A DNA stretch of 64,000 nt, from assembly GCA_022360095.1 (NCBI GenBank), contig JAKSDK010001512.1:62001-126000 (forward strand), written 5' to 3'. The notes beneath the pieces were generated by a model, which saw only the letters and a list, made by a program, of their open reading frames with translations, ran no database searches and was not told where the DNA came from. This document shows positions 9,268 through 17,064 of the stretch, in pieces (positions within the stretch are counted from its first letter, which is position 1; the number at the start of each line of letters is the position of its first letter). This DNA comes from Phycisphaerales bacterium. Lineage in GTDB: Bacteria; Planctomycetota; Phycisphaerae; UBA1845; UTPLA1. The position numbers were made by a program, and so were the translations under genes.

Positions 9268-10404
9268 ATGGCGAACAGCACTTCGTCTCCAACCGTCGCA
9301 CCGATCACCCTCGGCCAGGGTGCCGCGCGACCGATGGGCATCACCGAGCGTAATTTTCTCAAGGCCATGCTTGGGACCGCCGTTGTTGTGCTTGTTTTCT
9401 GGTGCGCCTACAAGGTAGAACGGGATGTACTTCACCGAAGCCCGGGTGATATCCGGTACATTCGCGAGGCATCGGAAGCCGCGATGCGATACATCACGAT
9501 TCCGCACATCGTGATCGGCTTTCTGTTCTTGGTCTCGTCACCGAAGAACCGAACGACGCGCAAGCGTTTGTGGACGGCCGGGCTGTTGCTGACCGGAGTC
9601 GTCCTGTGCACGATCTACTGGAAAGGCGGCGCCAAGACGAACTTGTTGTTGTATTCCAGCGTCTATTTGTATTTTCTTATTCACGAGTTGCGCGACGAGG
9701 CGATGTTTTACACCGTCCTGGGGGACGCGGCGCCGATTCCGGACAAAGCCGTGTTCAACAACATGGTGCGCGTCCTGATCGGGCTGACCGTATTCTCAAT
9801 CGGCGCCGTAGCCTGGGCACCGGCGGTCTTCGGCGCATATCATGCAAAAGTCGTGGCCGACGGATCGGCGCTGGCCACTTCATCATTGGCCGGCGCAAGC
9901 CTGTTCGACGGCTCATTGCCGCTGGGCTTGAAGCTCTTGATTTCAACCGCACCACTGCTGGCGGCAGTGATCGGGTTTGCGGTCTCATTAAGGTATTTCG
10001 CAGCCAAGCAGGGCTACCCGAGCGCCAAGGTCCTGGTCAACACGCATGCACCTCTATTTCGCGTGATGATCGGGGTGACTGCGGTCCTGGGATTGGCGAT
10101 TTTCTTCACTCGACGCCCCTATTCACTAATTCTCTTTCATGTCATTGCCTGGTACATCTTTGCCGGTTTTCAATTCAAGCGGTTCCCCCCGAAAACAGCT
10201 CCCAAGGGCCTGTGGCTGTGGATGAGAACGACGGTCAAGGGGTTCAAGACGTTGCACATCGGGATGGCTGCCGTTCTGATGATCATCGGGTTGATTTGGA
10301 CACTCGGCCTGAATCAAGCCAGCTATCTTGAGTGGCTCCTGGCCCCCGAATCCTTCCTCTATTGGACGATTATGCATATCACCGTCAGCTTTGTTCCAAG
10401 GTAA
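9268..10404 (+). CDS. Multi-pass membrane protein of unknown function upstream of rnfC
   Basis: I do not recognise this 378-aa protein. It has roughly eight to ten hydrophobic helices (for example VVVLVFWCAYKV, LLISTAPLLAAVIGFAV, LIWTLGL), a polar N-terminus of ~35 residues and several conserved-looking His/Asp/Glu in loops (LIHELRDEAMFYTVLGD, IMHITVSFVPR at the C-terminus). It lies 83 bases before rnfC on the same strand, so a function together with the Rnf-like pair, or as a substitute for a missing membrane subunit, is possible but unproven. I start at ATG 9268 (MANSTSS), which has a distant GGAG; a longer frame from 9184 would add a Cys-rich segment that looks non-coding. Confidence 0.65.
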   Translation: MANSTSSPTVAPITLGQGAARPMGITERNFLKAMLGTAVVVLVFWCAYKVERDVLHRSPGDIRYIREASEAAMRYITIPHIVIGFLFLVSSPKNRTTRKRLWTAGLLLTGVVLCTIYWKGGAKTNLLLYSSVYLYFLIHELRDEAMFYTVLGDAAPIPDKAVFNNMVRVLIGLTVFSIGAVAWAPAVFGAYHAKVVADGSALATSSLAGASLFDGSLPLGLKLLISTAPLLAAVIGFAVSLRYFAAKQGYPSAKVLVNTHAPLFRVMIGVTAVLGLAIFFTRRPYSLILFHVIAWYIFAGFQFKRFPPKTAPKGLWLWMRTTVKGFKTLHIGMAAVLMIIGLIWTLGLNQASYLEWLLAPESFLYWTIMHITVSFVPR

Positions 10405-10487
10405 GCCAATAGGGATCTAGGGCCATGGGACGGGGGATCCAAACCCAGCCCTGTTCCCAATTCCTGGTGCCGCTACAATTCCCGCTC

Positions 10488-11810
10488 ATGTCGTCATTGT
10501 TTAATCTTCTTGGCCCCCGAAAGGCGTTTGACGGAGGGCTGTTCCTGCCCGACCACAAGTCGGTGACATCCCGTCGCGCAGTCGAGTTGCTCCGTGTGGA
10601 CGGGCCGTTGCACGTCCCGCTGACGGTGCGGCAGGACCTTAAGACCGAACCCAACGTTCGGGTGGGCGATCGCGTGCTCAAAGGAGAGCGTCTTTCCAAT
10701 TCGACCAGCCACGAATCAATCGCGACCCACGCGCCGACATCGGGCAAGATCGTTGAATTGAGTCGAGCCTGGACAACCCAGGACGGCTATTTGCCGTGCG
10801 CGGTTCTGGAGCCTGACGGCCGTGAAGAGGCCCTCCCGCAACATCAGGGCTGGGAAGATGAATCCCTCATTGTGCAACTGGCAGAACATGGCGTCATGTG
10901 TTCGGAGCCGCGTGCGCCGTTACATTCGGTCATCAAGGAGGCCGTCGCGGCAGGCGTGACGGATTTGATTGTCAATGCGATGGAGACCGAGCCGTACCTG
11001 ACCGCGGATCTTCGCATGCTGGTGGAGGAACATGGGCGAATCATTGACGTGACGTGTGAACTGGCGGATGCGTTGGGAGTCTCCCGCGCGATCCTGGCGC
11101 TGCCGTTTCGACACCGACGCGTGGTTAAACGAATGGAGGCGGAGGCCCATGGACGCTACGTCGAAATTGCGGCGATGGCAAACCCGTATCCGCAATGCCA
11201 GCCCCTGGTCCTGGTGAAGGCATTACTTGACTGCGAGATTGCTCCAGGCGGTCGCGTTCTGGATAAGGGCGTGATCGTCCTGCCGCTGGCCGCGGTTGTT
11301 CAGGCGGCCGAGGCCCTGCTCGATGATCGCCCCATTACACACACGGTCATGACCGTGGCAGGCGATGCCGTGGAGCGTGCAGGCACGTATCGCGTGGCCA
11401 TCGGAACACCCATGCGTCATCTGGCGGAGCGGGTCGGACTTGTCGGCCGGGTGGCCAAGGCTGTTTGCGGCGGACCTTTGACCGGCCTCGCCATGGGCCA
11501 TGAGGAAGCCGTGGTGACGGCGACGACGAAGGCATTACTCTTGTTTTCGGAGACCGAACCATCGATCCCGGTGCCCTGCATTCATTGCGGCTGGTGCGTG
11601 GAGGATTGTCCGGTCGGGATCGATCCGCCGTCGTTGATGCAGCTGGAATCGAAGCCAAACTGCACAAATCTTGAAATGTCGCATCTCAAGGCCTGTCTCG
11701 ATTGTGGTCTTTGCAGCTACGTTTGCCCCGCTCAATTGCCGTTGGGTGAGACCATTCATCGGACGCGAACTCGATTCGAGCAGCAACGGGAGCCGGCGTG
11801 TTTGACATAG
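10488..11810 (+). CDS. rnfC: RnfC-like electron transport subunit
   Basis: A 440-aa peripheral subunit of the Rnf (Rsx) ferredoxin:NAD+ oxidoreductase family. The N-terminal barrel-sandwich region (GPRKAFDGGLFLPDHK) is followed by the NADH/FMN-type domain, and two [4Fe-4S] motifs lie near the C-terminus: CIHCGWCVEDCP at ~364 and CLDCGLCSYVCP at ~402. This is shorter than many RnfC proteins because the Ala/Lys-rich tail is missing. I start at ATG 10488, which gives the canonical N-terminus; the 63 bases before it in frame contain repeat-like sequence. No good Shine-Dalgarno; a TACAAT box lies 8 nt upstream. The stop overlaps the GTG start of the RnfD gene. Confidence 0.9.
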   Translation: MSSLFNLLGPRKAFDGGLFLPDHKSVTSRRAVELLRVDGPLHVPLTVRQDLKTEPNVRVGDRVLKGERLSNSTSHESIATHAPTSGKIVELSRAWTTQDGYLPCAVLEPDGREEALPQHQGWEDESLIVQLAEHGVMCSEPRAPLHSVIKEAVAAGVTDLIVNAMETEPYLTADLRMLVEEHGRIIDVTCELADALGVSRAILALPFRHRRVVKRMEAEAHGRYVEIAAMANPYPQCQPLVLVKALLDCEIAPGGRVLDKGVIVLPLAAVVQAAEALLDDRPITHTVMTVAGDAVERAGTYRVAIGTPMRHLAERVGLVGRVAKAVCGGPLTGLAMGHEEAVVTATTKALLLFSETEPSIPVPCIHCGWCVEDCPVGIDPPSLMQLESKPNCTNLEMSHLKACLDCGLCSYVCPAQLPLGETIHRTRTRFEQQREPACLT

Positions 11811-12967
11811 CCATGACACGTGGACGTTGGATCGTCGAAGAACGCAGCCTGACGGGCGCGGCGCCGCATCGCAAAGGCGGCAGCACACACGTACATATCG
11901 TTCGAACATGGATTCTGGTGGCGTCCCTCGTCGGCCTGTGGGGCGTCGTTCTGTTCGGTGTCGCGGCACTGAAGATTCTTGTCATGAGCGTTTTGTGTGC
12001 CGTCATCGCCGACATGGGCATGCAGATCGTGACTCGCAGACCGGGGACGGGACGACTTCCGCGTGCCGTGTTGACGGGGCTCCTCTTCGGGCTGACTTTG
12101 CCTGCGACCGCACCGTTGCACGTGGCCATTGTCGGCTCCTTGATTGCGATCATCATTGGCCAGGGAGTTTTCGGAGGCTTCCTGCATTCCGCGTTGGTAG
12201 GACGCGTCGTTGTTCAGGCCTTTTTTGTGAACAGTCTTTCGCTAAGCGGTGCATTGGTGACGTCACCGATCCTGGCACCCGGCTATTTGCTCGTCGGAAA
12301 TCTTGATCACGCAGAACCCGTCGCAGACTATCAAGGATGGCTGACTCCCCAACCTTCGACGACGGCCGAGGGATACAAGATCGAAAGGCCCGTGCAAACC
12401 CTGCGACGCTTTACTCAAGACCGAGTCCCGCCCGATGACGGAAACTTTTATGAACCGCTCGTGCGGGACGAATTGCCTCCCTGGAAAGACACGATCTTCG
12501 GCCTCGTTCCCGGCGGTATCGGAGAGACCTGTACACTGATGTTGATCATCGCAGGCGTGTTCCTGATTCATCGCGGGTACCTGCGATGGCAATTGCCGGT
12601 GACGGTCCTCGCTTCGGCAGCGCTCGCCGCCTCGATCATGCCGGTCAATCTTGGGGCGGATTATCACTGGTTTCCCGTGCTCGAAGTCGAGCAGGGGCGC
12701 GCGGTAGGACTCGCCTACGTCTTTTTCCACCTGACGGCCGGACAACTCATGCTGGGAGCTTTCCTGCTCGCCGGAGATGTCGTCGCGTCACCCATGCGAG
12801 CACACGGCCAACTGGTCTTCGGCGCAGGCATTGGCGTGCTGACCATCTTCATGCGGCTGTATGGAACACTCGAAGGTGAGTGCTATTGGGCGATTTTGAT
12901 CATGAACGCCCTGGTCGGCACGATCAATCGTCGCATGAAACGGCCCGTGCTGGGACTTGCCGGCTAG
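11798..12967 (+). CDS. rnfD: RnfD/NqrB family membrane protein
   Basis: A 389-aa membrane protein of the RnfD/NqrB/RsxD family. Recognisable segments are LFGVAALKILVMSVLCAVIADMG near the N-terminus, GLVPGGIGETC, and LMLGAFLLAGDVVASP followed by LVFGAGIGVLTIFMRLYG at the C-terminus. I cannot find the S/T-G-A-T flavin-attachment motif that RnfD carries before the LVPGGIGET segment; the corresponding stretch reads YKIERPVQTLRRF. Translation can begin at GTG 11798, inside the end of rnfC, or at ATG 11813; either start implies coupling to rnfC. Subunits A, B, E and G are not adjacent. Confidence 0.85.
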   Translation: MFDIAMTRGRWIVEERSLTGAAPHRKGGSTHVHIVRTWILVASLVGLWGVVLFGVAALKILVMSVLCAVIADMGMQIVTRRPGTGRLPRAVLTGLLFGLTLPATAPLHVAIVGSLIAIIIGQGVFGGFLHSALVGRVVVQAFFVNSLSLSGALVTSPILAPGYLLVGNLDHAEPVADYQGWLTPQPSTTAEGYKIERPVQTLRRFTQDRVPPDDGNFYEPLVRDELPPWKDTIFGLVPGGIGETCTLMLIIAGVFLIHRGYLRWQLPVTVLASAALAASIMPVNLGADYHWFPVLEVEQGRAVGLAYVFFHLTAGQLMLGAFLLAGDVVASPMRAHGQLVFGAGIGVLTIFMRLYGTLEGECYWAILIMNALVGTINRRMKRPVLGLAG

Positions 12968-12980
12968 CGGCCGAGATCGG

Positions 12981-13940
12981 CTACCGGGTTTGCCGAAGAA
13001 TCGTCCAAATCATAAATAAGGTGTAACAAGTCAGCAGAATGAGGCCTTCGCGACGACTGATTCGAAAACTCGTGGTGACCATTGGCCAGAGAAGAACGGC
13101 GGCACCAGCCATCAACGGGATGTGGACGCGGATCATGTCCGGCTCAAAGGGTAGCGGCGTGATAAGTCCGCTGATACCTCCGATGGCGAGGAGATTGTAG
13201 ATGCTGCTTCCGATCACGTTGCCCAGACAGATGTCGGGGTGTTTACGATAGGCGGCAACGACACACGCGGCGAGTTCCGGAAAACTGGTTCCGAAGGCGA
13301 CGAGGGTCAGCCCGATGATGCTGTCGCTGATGCCGATCGCCTTGGCGATTTCGACCGCTCCACGGAGAAACAACTCGGATCCTCCTCCAAGCATCGCCAA
13401 ACCAACCACGATCAAGAGAAGATTCACCGCGATGGTTCGCTTCATTGGGGACGGCTGGACGTCTTCGTATTCCCGCGCGACGGAGGCCTTCTCGCGCTTG
13501 GCGATCCAGACCGTGAGCGCGGTATAGCCAAATAGCAAGAACACGAGCACCGCGGCTTCCGGACGCGCCAAATCTCCGTTTCGGGACAGAAACAGAAAAA
13601 GGACAGAGACACCCACCATAATGGGCACTTCTCGGCGGACGAAAACGGCGGTCGCCTGAATTGGATAGATCAGCGCCGTGACGCCGAGAACAAGCAGGAC
13701 ATTCAAAATATTGCTGCCGACGATATTGCCGGCACAGATCCCCGGTTTGTCGTCCAGCGTGGCCATCACGCTCACGACGAATTCCGGTGCGGATGTTCCA
13801 TACGCGACGACCGTCAACCCGACGATCGTGGCCGAGATGCCGAGTGTACGAGCCAGTGCGGCAGCCCCGCGAATCAGAATCTCGCCGCCACCAACAAGGA
13901 TCGCCGCCCCAACGACCATAAGGGCTATGTTCAGCGGCAT
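12981..13940 (-). CDS. Calcium/sodium antiporter (CaCA family, YrbG-like)
   Basis: A 319-aa inner-membrane exchanger with ten predicted helices and the duplicated alpha repeats of the CaCA family: GLTVVAYGTSAPEFVVSV with GNIVGSNILNVLLVLG in the first half, and GLTLVAFGTSFPELAACV with GNVIGSSIYNLLAIGG in the second. Both acidic ion-coordinating residues (Glu in SAPE and SFPE) are present. It starts 18 bases after the accD stop on the same strand, so the two may be co-transcribed although no functional link is known. Confidence 0.92.
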   Translation of the reverse strand: MPLNIALMVVGAAILVGGGEILIRGAAALARTLGISATIVGLTVVAYGTSAPEFVVSVMATLDDKPGICAGNIVGSNILNVLLVLGVTALIYPIQATAVFVRREVPIMVGVSVLFLFLSRNGDLARPEAAVLVFLLFGYTALTVWIAKREKASVAREYEDVQPSPMKRTIAVNLLLIVVGLAMLGGGSELFLRGAVEIAKAIGISDSIIGLTLVAFGTSFPELAACVVAAYRKHPDICLGNVIGSSIYNLLAIGGISGLITPLPFEPDMIRVHIPLMAGAAVLLWPMVTTSFRISRREGLILLTCYTLFMIWTILRQTR

Positions 13941-13958
13941 GATCGATTCGACAAGACG

Positions 13959-14762
13959 TTATTTTCCACAATAGTCGATGATTCTGGCGATCTCGCTTCG
14001 CAAATGCGTTCGCTCGACGATTCGATCCACAAACCCGTGTTCAAGCATAAACTCGGCCGTCTGGAAGCCCTCGGGCAATTCGGCCTTCACGGTATTCCAG
14101 ATGACGCGCGGCCCGGCAAAACCGACCATGGCCTTAGGCTCAGCAAGCGTGACATCGCCGAGCGAAGCAAAACTCGCCGCCACACCGGCCGTCGTCGGAT
14201 CCGTGAGTACGGTAATGTATAGACCGCCGGAATCGTCATGCCGGGCAATCGCCGCGGACGTCTTGGCCATTTGGAAAAGACTGACCAGTCCTTCCTGCAT
14301 TCGAGCCCCGCCCGAGCAGGTCACGGTGACGATCGGCAGCGTGAGATCCGTCGCCCGTTCGATAGCAGTCGTGATCTTCTCGCCGACCACGGACCCCATC
14401 GACCCCATGATGAAAAAAGGGTCCATGACCGCCAATATCACGGCACGACCTTTGATGTACGCCCTTCCGGTCAGAACAGCCTCGGTCAAACCGGTCGTCT
14501 CCCGAGCCTCGGTCTGGCGTTGACGGTAGGGCTTGCTGTCCGTCCAGCCCAGCGGATCCGTGGAAACAAGACCTTCGTTGAATTCCTCGAAGGTGCCGGG
14601 ATCGGTGAGTTGCTGAATACGACTCCGTGCGTCCACGCGATAATGGTGGTTGCACTCCGGACAAACCCGTAAACGGTCTTCAAGAACCTTCTTGAAGATC
14701 ATCTTGCTGCAGCCCTGACAGCGCAACCACAAACCTTCCGGGACTTCAACTTTGGCCATCAT
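13959..14762 (-). CDS. accD: Acetyl-CoA carboxylase carboxyltransferase subunit beta
   Basis: A 267-aa subunit of the enzyme that makes malonyl-CoA for fatty acid synthesis. The N-terminal zinc ribbon (LRCQGCSKMIF ... VCPECNHHYRV) marks AccD, and the crotonase-fold carboxyltransferase domain follows, with VTCSGGARMQEG and LTDPTTAGVAASFASLGD. Length is close to E. coli AccD. An AGGGAAGAAG stretch precedes the ATG. accA is not in the window. Confidence 0.95.
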   Translation of the reverse strand: MMAKVEVPEGLWLRCQGCSKMIFKKVLEDRLRVCPECNHHYRVDARSRIQQLTDPGTFEEFNEGLVSTDPLGWTDSKPYRQRQTEARETTGLTEAVLTGRAYIKGRAVILAVMDPFFIMGSMGSVVGEKITTAIERATDLTLPIVTVTCSGGARMQEGLVSLFQMAKTSAAIARHDDSGGLYITVLTDPTTAGVAASFASLGDVTLAEPKAMVGFAGPRVIWNTVKAELPEGFQTAEFMLEHGFVDRIVERTHLRSEIARIIDYCGK

Positions 14763-14771
14763 CTTCTTCCC

Positions 14772-15272
14772 TTAGGGAAACGCGACAGACTCCAGAATCG
14801 TGTTCAACGTGTCTTCCAGGCCACCGGCGTCATCGGCTTCGGCGACCAGAATGACGAGCAGAATATTTGCACCAACAGGCAAATTCGCGGATGCGGCGAA
14901 GGAAACGTTGCCGGTCCCGGCCTCGGTTGACATGCACCGCTCAAACGCGATGCCGTTGGCGGTGGTCAACACCCCAATGTCATCGCAACTCCCGCCGCTC
15001 GGCGCCCCATCATCGACAATCTCGTCAGCGGACGAGGGGTCGCCGACAAAGACAATCAGCTGCACGCTGGTTCCCGTCTTTTGATAGGTCACCAAGCCCT
15101 GAATCAACCCTGTCTGAGCGGGAAACGAAGACGTACACTCAAAATCGGCGGGCGCTACGAGGGTGAAGCCGAGGTCGGACCCATCGAGGGAGTTTGAACA
15201 GACCAGGGGAGGCGTGCAAGACGTCCCCATCAAGACAAAACTAGCTGCCAACAAAAACAGGCTGCGAATCAT
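14772..15272 (-). CDS. Small exported protein, probable lipoprotein
   Basis: A 166-aa protein with a clear signal peptide (MIRSLFLLAASFVLMGTSC); the Cys at 19 may be lipidated although Gly at -3 makes the lipobox imperfect. The rest is polar with two further Cys and a conserved-looking C-terminal helix (EDTLNTILESVAFP). I recognise no family. A strong AGGAGG ribosome site lies 7-8 nt before the ATG. It ends 9 bases before accD, so both may be on one transcript. Confidence 0.7.
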   Translation of the reverse strand: MIRSLFLLAASFVLMGTSCTPPLVCSNSLDGSDLGFTLVAPADFECTSSFPAQTGLIQGLVTYQKTGTSVQLIVFVGDPSSADEIVDDGAPSGGSCDDIGVLTTANGIAFERCMSTEAGTGNVSFAASANLPVGANILLVILVAEADDAGGLEDTLNTILESVAFP

Positions 15273-15658
15273 AAATCCTCCTGCACTACCGTCGCGAGGC
15301 CGATTTCCTCACATTTTGTGAACGATTGCTCGTATTGGCAAGGCGACCATGCCGGTTGGCCCGGAATCCGTCGCTCAACGCTTCCCGAAGGCCGGATCGG
15401 TGCACCCTATTTCTTCGAGAATGATCGCCGCAATCAGACCCGTCCGGTCTCTTATCTATCCTTCGTTGACGATCCCCGAAACGGAAGAGTTGCATGGCCA
15501 GGTAAAAAGAAAACAGGACCCGAATGACCAATCACTCAGGTCCTGCATCTGCTAGCAGAAGCAGTGCCGATGCAATCACGCACCGGCTTGAGACACGCTC
15601 ACGAACAAGAAGTCATTGTCATGATGCGGAGCGTGTCCGCGAATACACTTTTCTCGAC
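15273..15658. other. Gene-free stretch downstream of the small-peptide pair
   Basis: No gene is convincing here. The stretch holds the minus-strand terminator at 15502-15545 and the ribosome binding site of the lipoprotein gene. A GCATCTGC/GCAGAAGC imperfect hairpin lies around 15546-15565. Confidence 0.4.
15502..15545 (-). terminator. Intrinsic terminator of the small-peptide transcript
   Basis: On the minus strand a 7-bp CAGGACC/GGTCCTG stem (arms 15514-15520 and 15539-15545), extended inward by a TGA/TCA pairing, is followed by a T-rich tract (complement of 15502-15513). It lies about 110 bases after the stop of the second small peptide and is oriented to end that transcript. Confidence 0.65.
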
Positions 15659-15775
15659 TTAGCGACCGAAGAGCGCGATCGCCCACGCAATCGGCGTGAG
15701 GATGAGGTCCAGGAGCGGATTCGCGTCAATGGCTCCGATCAGCGCAACTTCAAGAAATCTCAAAAGACCATTCAT
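15659..15775 (-). CDS. Small hydrophobic peptide, paralogue 2 (38 aa)
   Basis: An unannotated 38-aa frame beginning MNGLLRFLEVALIGAID and ending in Gly-Arg after PIAWAIALF. It is strongly hydrophobic, with one Arg and Glu near the N-terminus and Asp at two points, so it could form one amphipathic or membrane helix pair. A good ribosome site (AAGGAAG) lies 5-8 nt before the ATG. It is the second of two tandem copies; between Arg-6 and Phe-36 it differs from the upstream copy at only one residue (Ala for Thr), yet 17 of 31 codons differ synonymously, which is strong evidence that the peptide is translated and conserved. Function unknown: membrane-active toxin, bacteriocin-like peptide or small membrane regulator are all possible. 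Confidence 0.8.
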   Translation of the reverse strand: MNGLLRFLEVALIGAIDANPLLDLILTPIAWAIALFGR

Positions 15776-15834
15776 TTCTTCTTCCTTTTTAACTAAATGA
15801 CTAACGTTACCAAACTACAATGACCATCGACTGC

Positions 15835-15945
15835 TTAGGTAAACAGTGCGATCGCCCAAGCGATTGGCGTGAGGATCAAATCCAGAAGGGGATTCGTGTC
15901 GATGGCGCCAATCAAAGCGACCTCAAGAAATCTCCAAAAAGCCAT
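15835..15945 (-). CDS. Small hydrophobic peptide, paralogue 1 (36 aa)
   Basis: A 36-aa frame beginning MAFWRFLEVALIGAID and ending PIAWAIALFT. It is the upstream member of the tandem pair, with its stop 59 bases before the start of the second copy. A GAGG ribosome site lies 5-9 nt before the ATG. The two copies share the core up to the final Phe with one replacement, while the opposite-strand reading frames through the same DNA diverge much more, which supports minus-strand coding. Two Trp residues and an NPLLDLILTP segment are distinctive. I know of no named family with this sequence. Confidence 0.8.
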   Translation of the reverse strand: MAFWRFLEVALIGAIDTNPLLDLILTPIAWAIALFT

Positions 15946-16114
15946 AGCAACCTCGCTTTCTTACTTTCGCGTTCCCTTCACGATGTTTTTGATTACTTCC
16001 ACATGAGACCCGCTACTAACATGACCGGCGGGAACAAACCGCGCCATCCAGCCGGAGCCTCGACCTTGCCGCGCCTTAAGGACGGGGCCACTCAGGCGTT
16101 TCCGCCCATGCAAA
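15946..16114 (-). other. Structured 5' leader of the small-peptide transcript (putative)
   Basis: If the promoter at 16121-16150 is real, the message has an unusually long leader of about 170 nt. It is GC-rich and can form several stems, including a GGCG-GAAA-CGCC tetraloop hairpin (16095-16106 on the minus strand) and a GGCGCGG/CCCGCC stem. This could be a cis-regulatory RNA or a site for antisense control; no known riboswitch class could be assigned by eye. Confidence 0.35.
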
Positions 16115-16120
16115 ACGCGG

Positions 16121-16150
16121 AGTTTAGCCACTTCCTGAAATCCATGTCAA
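16121..16150 (-). promoter_or_regulatory. Candidate promoter of the small-peptide transcript
   Basis: On the minus strand TTGACA (16150-16145, perfect consensus) is followed by an 18-nt spacer and TAAACT (16126-16121, four of six). Transcription would start near 16114. Confidence 0.45.
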
Positions 16151-16365
16151 TAACTCAAGGGCCTGTTATTCCAAAATTTTTCATGTTTTGCCTTATAGGA
16201 CAATGACTTATGTCAAACGTTCATCCTTACTCATCGGCCAAAAAAGGCGGATTGCCGATCAATTAACTGTGAACTTATCATTATGATTAACATAAAGTTA
16301 TAGAATAAACTCCGAATAACACGACAAGATCCGCACCCAAATTCGCCCAATTCCCAGCCCTGAAA
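16151..16365. other. AT-rich spacer
   Basis: Locally AT-rich compared with its neighbours, with an ATCGGC...GCCGAT inverted repeat near 16235-16262. A second TTGACA occurs on the minus strand near 16211-16216 but has no well-spaced -10 box. No gene was found. Confidence 0.35.
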
Positions 16366-16382
16366 CGGTCAGCAAATGACCG
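16366..16382 (-). terminator. Weak hairpin after the RDD gene
   Basis: CGGTCA / TGACCG stem with a 5-nt loop, 3 bases after the stop of the RDD gene, followed on the minus strand by TTTC only. A short terminator at best. Confidence 0.35.
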
Positions 16383-16385
16383 ATG

Positions 16386-17012
16386 TCACCTCAAACCATC
16401 CAATGCACTTTTTTTATCGTTTTCTGCGTCACCGGGAGGCGAAACATCAAGATTGGTCAGCATCAACGCAAACGGATAAATCCCATACAAATGAGGTAAC
16501 TCTGAAAGTTCAGCGGGCCCTGCAGGATCTGCCGAACGCCGAACAAGCCAGGTTCCGGCGAACTGATCGTGAATCGCCTGGCGCTTGGGATGATTGCGAC
16601 ACGAGAGATAACTGAGCGCAAAAAAAGTGCAGGTCGGCGTCGCAATGAGGAAACGTTTGATTAATGCTGAAAGCGACGGCGGTTCGCCAAACGCATTAAC
16701 CATTCGTATTCCCGCAAGGCGATAGCCCAGAGTGCCGCCTCGTGCCCTGCGTACGGCGATGTGGTAGACCGCGGCCAGCCCAACCCAGCAGAGAAGCAGC
16801 AGGCCGAGTGACTGCCTTACGATCGCCTTTTTCTCCTCGTCTGAACTCGATTCGAGAACGTCCTTTGAAACGGTCATCGAAACAACGACGATCGCGGCTG
16901 CATAACATAACACGGCGACGAAAAGCACATCGATCAGAAATGCCATCAATCGACGTGGAACCGACGCGTAATCCTCAGGCTTGAAATACACGGCCTCGGC
17001 ATCAGCGGACAT
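16386..17012 (-). CDS. RDD family membrane protein
   Basis: A 208-aa protein with the RDD signature: RRLMAFLIDVLFVAVL opens the first helix with the Arg and Asp, a second helix (LGLLLLCWVGLAAVYHIAV) follows, then GGTLGYRLAGIRMVNAFG and a third helix. RDD proteins are small membrane proteins of mostly unknown transport or regulatory role. The C-terminal ~50 residues are polar. A TATAAT box ends exactly 6 nt before the ATG, and no Shine-Dalgarno is present, so the mRNA is probably leaderless. Confidence 0.85.
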   Translation of the reverse strand: MSADAEAVYFKPEDYASVPRRLMAFLIDVLFVAVLCYAAAIVVVSMTVSKDVLESSSDEEKKAIVRQSLGLLLLCWVGLAAVYHIAVRRARGGTLGYRLAGIRMVNAFGEPPSLSALIKRFLIATPTCTFFALSYLSCRNHPKRQAIHDQFAGTWLVRRSADPAGPAELSELPHLYGIYPFALMLTNLDVSPPGDAENDKKSALDGLR

Positions 17013-17018
17013 GGCCGA

Positions 17019-17046
17019 ATTATACCGAGCCGGACGATGAGGCCAA
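17019..17046 (-). promoter_or_regulatory. Promoter of the RDD gene giving a leaderless mRNA
   Basis: Minus strand: TTGGCC (17046-17041), 16-nt spacer, perfect TATAAT (17024-17019), then six bases to the ATG at 17012. Normal -10 geometry puts +1 on the A of ATG. Confidence 0.6.
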
Positions 17047-17064
17047 TGAGTTCCGCCTTGGCAG

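Noticed and set aside
16035..16114. Cyclic di-GMP (GEMM) riboswitch in the small-peptide leader
   Set aside because: A few words (GGCTCCGGC, TTAGTAGCGGG) recall the GEMM consensus, but the conserved GGCAAACC and GACGCAAAGCC blocks are not present in order, so I do not call it.
15524..16206. Plus-strand charged frames across the twin-peptide region
   Set aside because: Their translations diverge strongly between the two repeats, whereas the minus-strand peptides are nearly identical.
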